Shown piece after piece: positions 1 through 5,482 of a stretch of DNA of 6,402 nucleotides (positions are counted from its first letter, which is position 1; each line of letters starts with the position of its first letter). The notes under the pieces are model-generated. The model made no database searches. It had not been told where the DNA came from and saw nothing but the letters and a program-made list of their open reading frames with translations. This DNA comes from Pseudomonadota bacterium (GTDB lineage: Bacteria > Pseudomonadota > Alphaproteobacteria > Micropepsales > Micropepsaceae): the NCBI GenBank assembly GCA_023427355.1, contig JAEZBK010000204.1:1-6402 (forward strand), in the 5' to 3' direction. The translations under genes and the position numbers were made by a program.

Positions 1-933
1 GCCAAGATGACCGACTATGTCGAAAGCCGCACGCCCGCCTTCAGCGCCCCCATCGCGGTGGTCGAGGCCACGGGCGAAATCGCCGACGGCACGGCCGAGG
101 AAACCCTCCTGGGCGGCAGCGGCGGCATCGCCAGCGACGACCTGGCCAAGGCCATCGGCGAGGCGGCGAAGGACAGCGCCATCAAGGCGATCGTGCTGCG
201 CGTGGATTCGCCCGGCGGCTCCGTCACCGCGTCGGACCAGATTCTCCATGCGCTGAAGAAGGCGCAGGGCGCGGGCAAGAAGGTGGTGGTCTCCATGGGC
301 CCCACCGCGGCATCGGGCGGCTATTACATAGCGATGCATGCCGACCGCATCGTCGCCCAGCCCGCCACCATCACCGGCTCCATCGGCGTCCTGACCGGCA
401 AGGTCTCGCTGAAGGGCACGCTGGGCCTTGCGGGCGTCAACGCCGAGGAGGTTTCCGCCGGCCGCAATGCCACGATGAACTCCGCCATCAGCCCCTACAC
501 GCCCGAACAATGGGCGGCGGTGAATGCGCAGGCCGACGCCATCTATGACGACTTCACCGCCAAGGTCGCGGCGGGCCGCAAGCTGAGCCGCGCCCAGGTG
601 GAAGAGGTGGCGCGCGGCCGGGTCTGGACCGGTGCCGATGCCCGCGAACGGGGCCTGGTGGACGAGCTGGGCGGCTTCTGGACCGCCGCCCGCGCCGCCG
701 CCCGCCTGGCCGGGGTGCCGCAGGACAATGCCAGCTTCCGCATCTATCCGCGCAAGATGGGCATCTTCGGCGGCTTGCGCGAAAGCTTGGCCGGCGTCCG
801 GGTGGTGATGAACACGCTGGGCCAGATCCGCGCCCTGCTGGGCCTGCCGGGCGTGCGTGAGGTGGTGCAGTCGGCGGCCCAGCCGCAGGACGGGGCACGG
901 CTGAAAGCCCCGGACCTGCGCCTTACCCCCTGA
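1..933 (+). CDS. sppA: Signal peptide peptidase SppA, long form, C-terminal part (5' end outside window)
   Basis: Membrane-bound serine protease of family S49, which degrades signal peptides left in the inner membrane after secretion. The reading frame is open from the first base (GCC AAG ATG...), so the ATG at 7 is probably internal and the gene starts upstream. What is visible matches the C-terminal half of the ~590-620 residue E. coli-type enzyme: a DSPGGS motif (codons from about 205), the nucleophile motif TAASGGYY with the catalytic serine codon at 313-315, then the TGSIGVLTGK and ARGRVWTGADA blocks typical of S49. In long SppA the general-base lysine sits in the N-terminal half, which would be off the window. 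The frame ends cleanly at TGA 931-933 with the usual basic, poorly conserved tail. xseB follows closely on the same strand. The family call is certain; the long form is inferred from similarity and the open 5' end. Confidence 0.95.
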   Translation, partial: AKMTDYVESRTPAFSAPIAVVEATGEIADGTAEETLLGGSGGIASDDLAKAIGEAAKDSAIKAIVLRVDSPGGSVTASDQILHALKKAQGAGKKVVVSMGPTAASGGYYIAMHADRIVAQPATITGSIGVLTGKVSLKGTLGLAGVNAEEVSAGRNATMNSAISPYTPEQWAAVNAQADAIYDDFTAKVAAGRKLSRAQVEEVARGRVWTGADARERGLVDELGGFWTAARAAARLAGVPQDNASFRIYPRKMGIFGGLRESLAGVRVVMNTLGQIRALLGLPGVREVVQSAAQPQDGARLKAPDLRLTP

Positions 934-936
934 TTA

Positions 937-958
937 TTCACACTTGCTTGAATGTGAA
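937..958. repeat. Short inverted repeat TTCACA-N10-TGTGAA between sppA and xseB
   Basis: Perfect 6-base arms at 937-942 and 953-958 separated by 10 bases, starting four bases after the sppA stop in an AT-rich stretch. It could be an operator-like dyad or a weak stem. It has no T-tract, so it is not a convincing terminator. It covers the TTG (948) and GTG (954) codons that would be the earliest possible xseB starts. The symmetry is seen; any function is guesswork. Confidence 0.3.
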
Positions 959-1013
959 ATCGCAATTCCATGATGCGCCGCAACCCGTTCTGTGCGAGGA
1001 ACGGGCGGGCCAC

Positions 1014-1020
1014 AAGGGAG
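1014..1020 (+). promoter_or_regulatory. Shine-Dalgarno sequence AAGGGAG, probable xseB ribosome binding site
   Basis: AAGGGAG, with a GGAG core at 1017-1020, is the only good purine-rich ribosome-binding sequence before the conserved part of XseB. It lies 8 bases before an in-frame ATC (1029-1031). The canonical alternatives TTG 948, GTG 954 and GTG 1062 have no comparable site at normal spacing. It decides the start chosen for xseB, but it could be fortuitous. Confidence 0.45.
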
Positions 1021-1028
1021 CCAGTCCA

Positions 1029-1286
1029 ATCGCCAGTGAGACCAGAAATCCGGCTGCCGGGGTGGAAAATCTCAGCTTCGAAGCGGCCCTGCGGGACCTG
1101 GAAACCATCGTGAAGCGGCTGGAAGACGGGGCCGTGGACCTGGACGATTCCATCGCCCTGTACGAGCGCGGACAGCTGCTGAAGGCCCATTGCGAGGCCA
1201 AGCTCAAGGCCGCCGAAGGCCGCCTGGAAAAGATCGTCCTGGGCCCCAACGGCCCCGAATCGACGGTCCCGGCGGACGCCCCCTGA
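1029..1286 (+). CDS. xseB: Exodeoxyribonuclease VII small subunit XseB (start uncertain)
   Basis: Small subunit of exonuclease VII, the cytoplasmic XseA/XseB complex that degrades single-stranded DNA into short oligonucleotides in repair and recombination. The whole family core is present from codon 1071 on: LSFEAALRDLE, IVKRLEDGAVDLDDSIALYERG and the helical tail LKAHCEAKLKAAEGRLEKIV. The frame is open back to TTG 948 (112 aa), longer than the usual ~75-90 aa. Candidate starts are TTG 948, GTG 954, ATC 1029 and GTG 1062. I chose ATC 1029 because a good Shine-Dalgarno lies 8 bases upstream and the resulting N-terminus (M-A-S-E-T-R-N-P...) has the family's usual length before the LSFE block; GTG 1062 would leave only three residues there. 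ATC is a very rare start, so the 5' boundary is tentative while frame and stop are firm. No ispA lies between this gene and dxs, unlike the E. coli xseB-ispA-dxs order. Confidence 0.92.
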   Translation: MASETRNPAAGVENLSFEAALRDLETIVKRLEDGAVDLDDSIALYERGQLLKAHCEAKLKAAEGRLEKIVLGPNGPESTVPADAP

Positions 1287-1359
1287 ATTGCATGCGCAAG
1301 CCCTTGATTTGCACTGCACAAGAGTGAACCCTTGGCCTCATAAATCCTTTGCGCGCGTC

Positions 1360-1387
1360 GGGGGCAGCGGGCGCAAGCGGGCCGGGG
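1360..1387 (+). promoter_or_regulatory. G-quadruplex motif in the dxs leader
   Basis: Four runs of three or more G (1360-1364, 1369-1371, 1379-1381, 1384-1387) with loops of 4, 7 and 2 bases fit the standard G3+N1-7 pattern on the sense strand. It sits 22 bases before the dxs ATG. The same stretch can instead form a stem from GTCGG (1357-1361) and CCGAC (1388-1392). The rest of the 1287-1409 gap holds no gene. A poor promoter-like pair, TGCACA (1315-1320) and CATAAA (1339-1344) 18 bases apart, is the best I see. No Shine-Dalgarno precedes the dxs ATG. In so GC-rich a genome the motif may be chance. Confidence 0.35.
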
Positions 1388-1409
1388 CCGACCTCAGATT
1401 GTCATACGC

Positions 1410-3344
1410 ATGAGCATTCCCAATACCAAGACGCCCCTGCTGGACCAGGTCGATCTGCCCTGTGACCTGCGCAAGCTCGACAAGTCGCTGCTGCGCCAGT
1501 TCGCCGACGAACTGCGCACCGACCTGATTGACACCGTCTCGATGACCGGCGGCCATTTCGGCTCCAGCCTGGGCGTGGTCGAACTCACCACCGCGCTGCA
1601 TTACGTTTTCAACACGCCCGACGACCGCATCATCTGGGACGTGGGCCACCAGGCCTATCCGCACAAGATCCTCACCGGCCGCCGCGCGCGCATGCGCACC
1701 CTGCGCACCGGCGGGGGGCTGTCCGGCTTCACCAAGCGCAGCGAGAGCGAATACGATCCCTTCGGCGCCGCCCACAGCTCGACCTCGATCTCGGCGGGCC
1801 TGGGCATGGCGGCGGCGCGTGATCTTCAAGGCAGGAACAACAATGTCATCGCCGTGATCGGCGACGGCTCGATGAGCGCGGGCATGGCCTATGAAGCCAT
1901 GAACAATGCCGGCGCCGACAAGAACCGCCTGATCGTCATCCTCAACGACAACGACATGTCCATCGCCCCGCCCGTCGGCGCGATGAGCGCCTATCTGGCG
2001 CGGCTGGTCTCCAGCCACACCTATACGGGCCTGCGCAATTTCGGAAAGCGCCTGGCCAAGCGCCTGCTGCCCAAGGGCATGTTCAAGATGGCGGGCCGCG
2101 CCGAGGAATATGCCCGTGGGCTCGCGATGGGCGGCACGCTGTTCGAGGAACTGGGCTTCTATTATGTCGGCCCGATTGACGGCCACAACATGGACCATCT
2201 GGTCCCCGTGCTGGAAAATGTGCGCGACACCATCACCGGCCCGGTGCTGATCCATGTCGTGACCCGCAAGGGCCATGGCTACACCCATGCCGAATCCGCA
2301 CCCGACAAGTGGCATGCGGTCAACAAGTTCACCGTCCTGACGGGCGAGCAGAAGAAAGCCACGCCCAAGGCCCCGACCTACCAGAAGGTCTTTGGCGAAA
2401 GCCTGATCGCCGAGGCGAAGAAGGACGACACCATCGTCGCCATCACCGCCGCCATGCCGTCGGGCACCGGCGTGGACCTGTTCGAAAAAGCCTTCCCCGA
2501 CCGCACCTTCGATGTCGGCATCGCCGAACAGCATGGCGTCACCTTCGCGGCGGGCATGGCGACCGAGGGCATGAAGCCCTTCTGCGCCATCTATTCCACC
2601 TTCCTGCAGCGCGGCTATGACCAGGTGGTGCATGACGTCGCCATCCAGAAGCTGCCCGTCCGCTTCGCCATGGACCGTTGCGGCCTTGTGGGTGCCGATG
2701 GCGCGACCCATGCCGGGTCGTTCGACATCGCGTATCTGACGCCGCTGCCGCACTTCGTCATCATGGCCCCGTCGGACGAGGCGGAGCTGACCCACATGGT
2801 CGCCACCGCCGTCGCGATTGACGACCGCCCCAGCGCCATCCGCTATCCGCGCGGCGAGGGCACGGGCATCGCCCGTCCCGAACAGGGCATCCCGCTGGAA
2901 ATCGGCAAGGGCCGCATCGTCAAGGAAGGCGCGTCCATCGCCATCCTCAATTTCGGCGCGCGCATGACCGAAGTGCTGCTGGCCGCCGAACGGCTCAATG
3001 GCTATGGCCTGTCGCCCACCATCGCCGACGCGCGCTTCGCCAAGCCGCTCGACACCGCCCTGATCCGCCGCCTCGCCAGGGAACACGAAGTCCTCATCAC
3101 CATCGAGGAAGGCTCGATGGGCGGCTTCGGCGCCCATGTCATGCACTTCATGGCGCATGACGGCCTGCTGGATCGCGGCCTGAAGATGCGTCCGATGACG
3201 CTGCCCGACACCTTCCAGGACCATGACACGCCGGAAAAGATGTATGCCGAAGCCGGCCTCAACGCCGACGGCATCGTCCACACCGCTTTGAGCGCCCTCG
3301 GCCGCGGGGCCGAAGTCGTGCATCTGGCGGGTAAGTTAGCTTAG
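1410..3344 (+). CDS. dxs: 1-deoxy-D-xylulose-5-phosphate synthase
   Basis: Cytoplasmic thiamine-diphosphate enzyme that condenses pyruvate with glyceraldehyde 3-phosphate to 1-deoxy-D-xylulose 5-phosphate. This is the first and flux-controlling step of the MEP isoprenoid pathway and also feeds thiamine and pyridoxal synthesis. At 644 aa it is full length (E. coli 620). The N-terminal domain has [15 protein letters not shown] with His49, the [16 protein letters not shown] block, and the cofactor motif starting GDGSMS at 151-156 and ending NDND. The central transketolase-type domain carries VGIAEQHG with catalytic Glu373. The C-terminal domain spans roughly 490-620, including [13 protein letters not shown]. 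The ATG at 1410 gives the normal N-terminus ([12 protein letters not shown]) but has no Shine-Dalgarno before it. The last ~15 residues are poorly conserved and lie where base composition starts to fall, so the extreme C-terminus may have been altered by the adjacent insert. Confidence 0.99.
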   Translation: MSIPNTKTPLLDQVDLPCDLRKLDKSLLRQFADELRTDLIDTVSMTGGHFGSSLGVVELTTALHYVFNTPDDRIIWDVGHQAYPHKILTGRRARMRTLRTGGGLSGFTKRSESEYDPFGAAHSSTSISAGLGMAAARDLQGRNNNVIAVIGDGSMSAGMAYEAMNNAGADKNRLIVILNDNDMSIAPPVGAMSAYLARLVSSHTYTGLRNFGKRLAKRLLPKGMFKMAGRAEEYARGLAMGGTLFEELGFYYVGPIDGHNMDHLVPVLENVRDTITGPVLIHVVTRKGHGYTHAESAPDKWHAVNKFTVLTGEQKKATPKAPTYQKVFGESLIAEAKKDDTIVAITAAMPSGTGVDLFEKAFPDRTFDVGIAEQHGVTFAAGMATEGMKPFCAIYSTFLQRGYDQVVHDVAIQKLPVRFAMDRCGLVGADGATHAGSFDIAYLTPLPHFVIMAPSDEAELTHMVATAVAIDDRPSAIRYPRGEGTGIARPEQGIPLEIGKGRIVKEGASIAILNFGARMTEVLLAAERLNGYGLSPTIADARFAKPLDTALIRRLAREHEVLITIEEGSMGGFGAHVMHFMAHDGLLDRGLKMRPMTLPDTFQDHDTPEKMYAEAGLNADGIVHTALSALGRGAEVVHLAGKLA

Positions 3345-3358
3345 CTGCCTTAGGTCCG

Positions 3359-3373
3359 TTAACCGTTCGTTAA
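3359..3373 (+). promoter_or_regulatory. CtrA-type binding site TTAA-N7-TTAA
   Basis: The 17-mer GTTAACCGTTCGTTAAC (3358-3374) contains TTAA-N7-TTAA exactly, the full consensus for the alphaproteobacterial cell-cycle regulator CtrA, including the preferred C after both halves. It lies 41 bases before the probable methyltransferase start at 3415. A GANTC sequence (GAGTC, 3393-3397), the CcrM methylation target, lies between the two. No clear -10 is visible at canonical spacing; CTAGAT at 3387-3392 is the nearest. The consensus match is seen; binding and the sign of regulation are inferred. Confidence 0.5.
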
Positions 3374-3400
3374 CCCGACACTCCCGCTAGATGAGTCGTA

Positions 3401-3409
3401 AAAGGGGAG
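3401..3409 (+). promoter_or_regulatory. Shine-Dalgarno sequence that sets the methyltransferase start at GTG 3415
   Basis: AAAGGGGAG ends five bases before GTG 3415. The upstream in-frame ATG at 3391 has no purine-rich site before it (it is preceded by CTCCCGCTAG), so the shorter GTG-initiated protein is preferred. Confidence 0.7.
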
Positions 3410-3414
3410 TTGCT

Positions 3415-4011
3415 GTGAACGACGCCACATATAATTTGAACGGCGGCTTCAAGCCGACAAACAAGCGCGTCGCCGATCTCGGAGGGGCCGATTTTTTCCC
3501 CACTCCACGATGGGCCACTTTCGCACTAATCGAAAATGAGCGCTTTCAAGGCGACATTTGGGAGTGTGCGTGCGGTGATGGCGCTATGTCCAAAGTTTTG
3601 GAAGAGACGGGCTGCAAGGTCAGAAGTACGGATCTGTTTGATCGTGGCTACGGTGACGGAGGGCATGATTTCCTCAGCGCGAAAAAGAAGGCAAAGAATA
3701 TTGTCACAAACCCTCCGTATAATTGTGCGGAAGGGTTTGTTGCTAACGGCTTGAAGCTGGCTGATCGCAAGTTTGCTCTTTTGTTGCGCTTAGCTTTTCT
3801 TGAGGGCGCAAATCGCGCCAATACAATTTTCTCGCGTACCCCGCCGTCGCGAGTTTGGGTTTTTAGCGAGCGTATTACCTTCTATATGAAGGGCGCACAG
3901 CAAACTGGGTCAGGTACCACAGCGTACGCATGGTTTGTGTGGGATAAGGACGCTGATCCCATTACAGAACTCAAATGGTTCAAGCCGGGCTATAAGGCCA
4001 AGTATGCCTAG
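3415..4011 (+). CDS. Orphan phage-type adenine DNA methyltransferase
   Basis: Predicted class I S-adenosylmethionine-dependent DNA methyltransferase of 198 aa. Residues counted from GTG 3415: the DFFPTPRWAT segment near 26-35 resembles the DFYPTP-type element of small phage methylases. The SAM-binding motif I is IWECACGDGAM at 48-58, followed by an acidic residue in RSTDLFD (Asp73). The catalytic motif is NPPY at 99-102, typical of N6-adenine enzymes. The TTAYAWFVWDK segment near 168-178 is characteristic of this phage/prophage group. Start: GTG with a strong Shine-Dalgarno five bases upstream; an ATG-initiated form from 3391 (206 aa) is less likely. It is preceded by a CtrA-type box. It converges on the neighbouring gene, sharing the bases CTAG at 4008-4011. 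Lower G+C than the flanks points to transfer. No cognate restriction enzyme is recognisable, and the recognition sequence cannot be read from sequence. Methylation of something other than DNA is possible but less likely. Confidence 0.85.
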   Translation: MNDATYNLNGGFKPTNKRVADLGGADFFPTPRWATFALIENERFQGDIWECACGDGAMSKVLEETGCKVRSTDLFDRGYGDGGHDFLSAKKKAKNIVTNPPYNCAEGFVANGLKLADRKFALLLRLAFLEGANRANTIFSRTPPSRVWVFSERITFYMKGAQQTGSGTTAYAWFVWDKDADPITELKWFKPGYKAKYA

Positions 4012-4325
4012 GGAATTCTCTTGCCTCGGCCCGCCTGTGTGACTTCATATCCAACGCGGGGGATATGCTTAAGATATCCATCGTGAAGGTAGTTCCCAGG
4101 GACGTCGAAGTGGGATTTAATATTACGGATGAGCTGTTCCCACAGCTCCTCATTGGGACGCGTCACGGAGATTTTTCGATCTCCAGCCGACAAGTTCAGG
4201 TGGTTTGGTACTTCCCTTTTGCAGCGCGAGAAGCTCGCAACTCCATTTGGAGCAGTTTTACAAACTTGTACAATGGCGAACGCAACCTCGTTTTCAGTGA
4301 CACGAAAGGGGTTCTTTTTTGCCAT
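4008..4325 (-). CDS. Small winged-helix-like protein of unknown function (Mrr_N-like)
   Basis: A 105-residue protein beginning M-A-K-K-N-P-F. The start at 4325 is supported by GGGAGG five bases upstream; a longer form from ATG 4352 lacks such a site. I do not recognise a named family. The pattern looks like a compact DNA-binding winged helix: a helix at about 11-24 (ENEVAFAIVQVC), a short second helix near 31-38, a likely recognition helix at 59-73 (EELWEQLIRNIKSHF), then a wing-like strand pair with a GY..HIPRVGYEVTQAG pattern at 83-99. This order resembles the N-terminal domain of Mrr-type restriction enzymes, but there is no nuclease domain here. It has no signal peptide or membrane segment. 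It ends convergently on the methyltransferase, overlapping it by four bases. The overlapping plus-strand frame looks like a shadow. Possible roles: regulator of the methyltransferase, or the specificity or recognition half of a defence or anti-defence pair. Confidence 0.72.
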   Translation of the reverse strand: MAKKNPFRVTENEVAFAIVQVCKTAPNGVASFSRCKREVPNHLNLSAGDRKISVTRPNEELWEQLIRNIKSHFDVPGNYLHDGYLKHIPRVGYEVTQAGRGKRIP

Positions 4326-4330
4326 ATCTG

Positions 4331-4336
4331 CCTCCC
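4331..4336 (-). promoter_or_regulatory. Shine-Dalgarno sequence GGGAGG for the small winged-helix-like gene
   Basis: On the minus strand GGGAGG is followed by CAGAT and then ATG (4325-4323). The five-base spacing decides the M-A-K-K start over the upstream ATG at 4352. No convincing promoter hexamers were found between it and 4430. Confidence 0.65.
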
Positions 4337-4429
4337 AGCACTTCAAGAGCATAAGATGACTGGCTGCCTTTTTGGAGTCTCGGGCAAGTCATTGAACAAA
4401 CAAGGTTTTGCTTTAGGCGTGGGCCTGGC

Positions 4430-5482
4430 TTGATTGTCTGCCCCCACTTCCCCGCCTGCGGCGGCTGCGTCTCCCAGGATATTCCGCAGGCGGACTATCT
4501 CGCGGGCAAGCGCGCCACCGTCATCGCTGCGCTGGACAAGGCGGGCGTCACCGCCACCGTCACGGACGTCATCCCGTCGCCGCTGCATTCGCGCCGCCGC
4601 GCGGTCTTCAAGATCAAGTCTCTCCCCGAAGGCCTGCATATCGGCTTCCACGCCGCCCGCTCCCACACCATCGTGGACATGCACCAGTGCGATATCCTCA
4701 CACCCGGCCTCTTCGCGCTGGTGGGCAAGCTGCGCGCCGCGCTTGAACCGCTGTTCGGGGCGGGGGAGGCGGCCGAACTCCATGTCACCGAGTGCGACAA
4801 CGGCTTCGACGCCGCCTTCCGCTGGAGCCGCACGCTCACGCCCAATCTCGTCACAACCCTGTCCCGCGCGCTGCAAGGCACCGGCATCATCCGCCTGCTG
4901 CTGGGGAAGGAAACAGTGTTCGAAACCGCCGCGCCCGCCATCGCGCTGGGCAATGTCGCGGTGACCCCGCCGCCCCACGCCTTTCTCCAGGCCACCCGCG
5001 AAGGCGAGGCGGCGCTCGTGGCCCGCGTCCTCGACATCACGGCCAAGGCCAAAAACATCGCCGATCTCTTCTGCGGCCTGGGCACCTTCACCTTTCCGCT
5101 GGCGGCCCGCGCGAAAATCCATGCCGTCGAAAGCGAGAAATCCCAGATCGAGGCGCTCGCCACCGCCGCCCGGCATGCCAAAGGCATCAAGCCCATCACC
5201 ACCGAACTGCGCGATCTCTTCAAGCGTCCCCTCACGCCGCTCGAACTGAACGCCTTCGACGCCGTGGTGCTCGATCCGCCCCGCGCCGGGGCCGAAGCGC
5301 AGGCCAAGGCGCTCGCCGCGTCGAAAATCCGCCGCATCGCCTACGTCTCCTGCGACGCCGCCACCTTCGCCCGCGACGCCGCCATCCTCATCCAGGCGGG
5401 CTTCACCATCGGCCCCGTCACCCCGGTGGACCAGTTCCTCTTCTCGTCGCATATTGAAGTGGTGGCGGGGTTCACCAGATGA
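4430..5482 (+). CDS. TrmA/RlmD-family m5U RNA methyltransferase lacking the TRAM domain (probably 5'-truncated)
   Basis: Class I SAM-dependent RNA (uracil-5-)-methyltransferase, in alphaproteobacteria usually annotated as an RlmD/RumA-like 23S rRNA enzyme. The iron-sulfur ligands are present: CPHFPACGGC (Cys4, 10, 13) and the fourth in MHQCDIL (Cys87). So are SAM motif DLFCGLGTF (212-220), LDPPRAGAEA (281-290), the nucleophile in YVSCDA (Cys308) and the final base in SSHIEVV (Glu343), so the catalytic core is intact. Relatives of about 400-420 aa carry a ~55-residue TRAM domain before the cysteine cluster; here the protein is 350 aa and begins three residues before the first cysteine. The frame is closed by TAA at 4352-4354, and the only usual start is TTG 4430, with no good Shine-Dalgarno. 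The start falls at the edge of the AT-rich insert. E. coli RlmC naturally lacks TRAM, so the enzyme could still work. Its stop overlaps the next gene in ATGA (5479-5482). Confidence 0.92.
   Translation: MIVCPHFPACGGCVSQDIPQADYLAGKRATVIAALDKAGVTATVTDVIPSPLHSRRRAVFKIKSLPEGLHIGFHAARSHTIVDMHQCDILTPGLFALVGKLRAALEPLFGAGEAAELHVTECDNGFDAAFRWSRTLTPNLVTTLSRALQGTGIIRLLLGKETVFETAAPAIALGNVAVTPPPHAFLQATREGEAALVARVLDITAKAKNIADLFCGLGTFTFPLAARAKIHAVESEKSQIEALATAARHAKGIKPITTELRDLFKRPLTPLELNAFDAVVLDPPRAGAEAQAKALAASKIRRIAYVSCDAATFARDAAILIQAGFTIGPVTPVDQFLFSSHIEVVAGFTR

Larger units (their letters stand above)
3345..4429. mobile_element. AT-richer accessory insert between dxs and the RNA methyltransferase gene
   Basis: Hand counts give 53% (3481-3540), 55% (3601-3660), 48% (3721-3780) and 43% (4261-4320) G+C here, against 78% (1681-1740), 70% (1741-1800) and 60% (5041-5100) in the flanks. 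The shift begins within a few bases of the dxs stop and ends at the first codons of the RNA methyltransferase gene. It carries two genes on opposite strands and no integrase, transposase or tRNA. I found no convincing direct repeats at its ends. This is most simply a short horizontally acquired replacement; the exact edges are estimates. Confidence 0.6.

Noticed and set aside
970..1113. Short ATG frame (48 codons) overlapping the 5' part of xseB
   Set aside because: Ends inside xseB in another frame, with no ribosome-binding site and an Arg/Pro-rich shadow-type composition.
744..1319. 191-residue minus-strand open frame across the sppA end and xseB
   Set aside because: Runs antisense through two recognised genes, with no recognisable protein features.
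1338..3323. 661-residue open frame on the minus strand opposite dxs
   Set aside because: Its His/Gly/Ala/Asp-rich composition is the typical shadow of a GC-rich gene, and dxs is unmistakable on the plus strand.
3391..3414. ATG at 3391 as methyltransferase start
   Set aside because: No ribosome-binding sequence before it, and a much better one serves GTG 3415.
4065..4433. Plus-strand 122-residue open frame inside the insert
   Set aside because: It overlaps the minus-strand gene that has a strong Shine-Dalgarno and a protein-like pattern, and it shows no family features itself. Its last part (ATG 4356 to TGA 4433) could be a short leader peptide coupled to TTG 4430, but nothing supports that beyond the overlap.
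3330..4440. Attachment-site direct repeats flanking the insert
   Set aside because: I compared both edges by eye and found only short chance matches; no tRNA end or integrase is present.
4343..5452. 369-residue minus-strand open frame opposite the RNA methyltransferase
   Set aside because: Low-complexity antisense shadow; the plus strand carries all family motifs.
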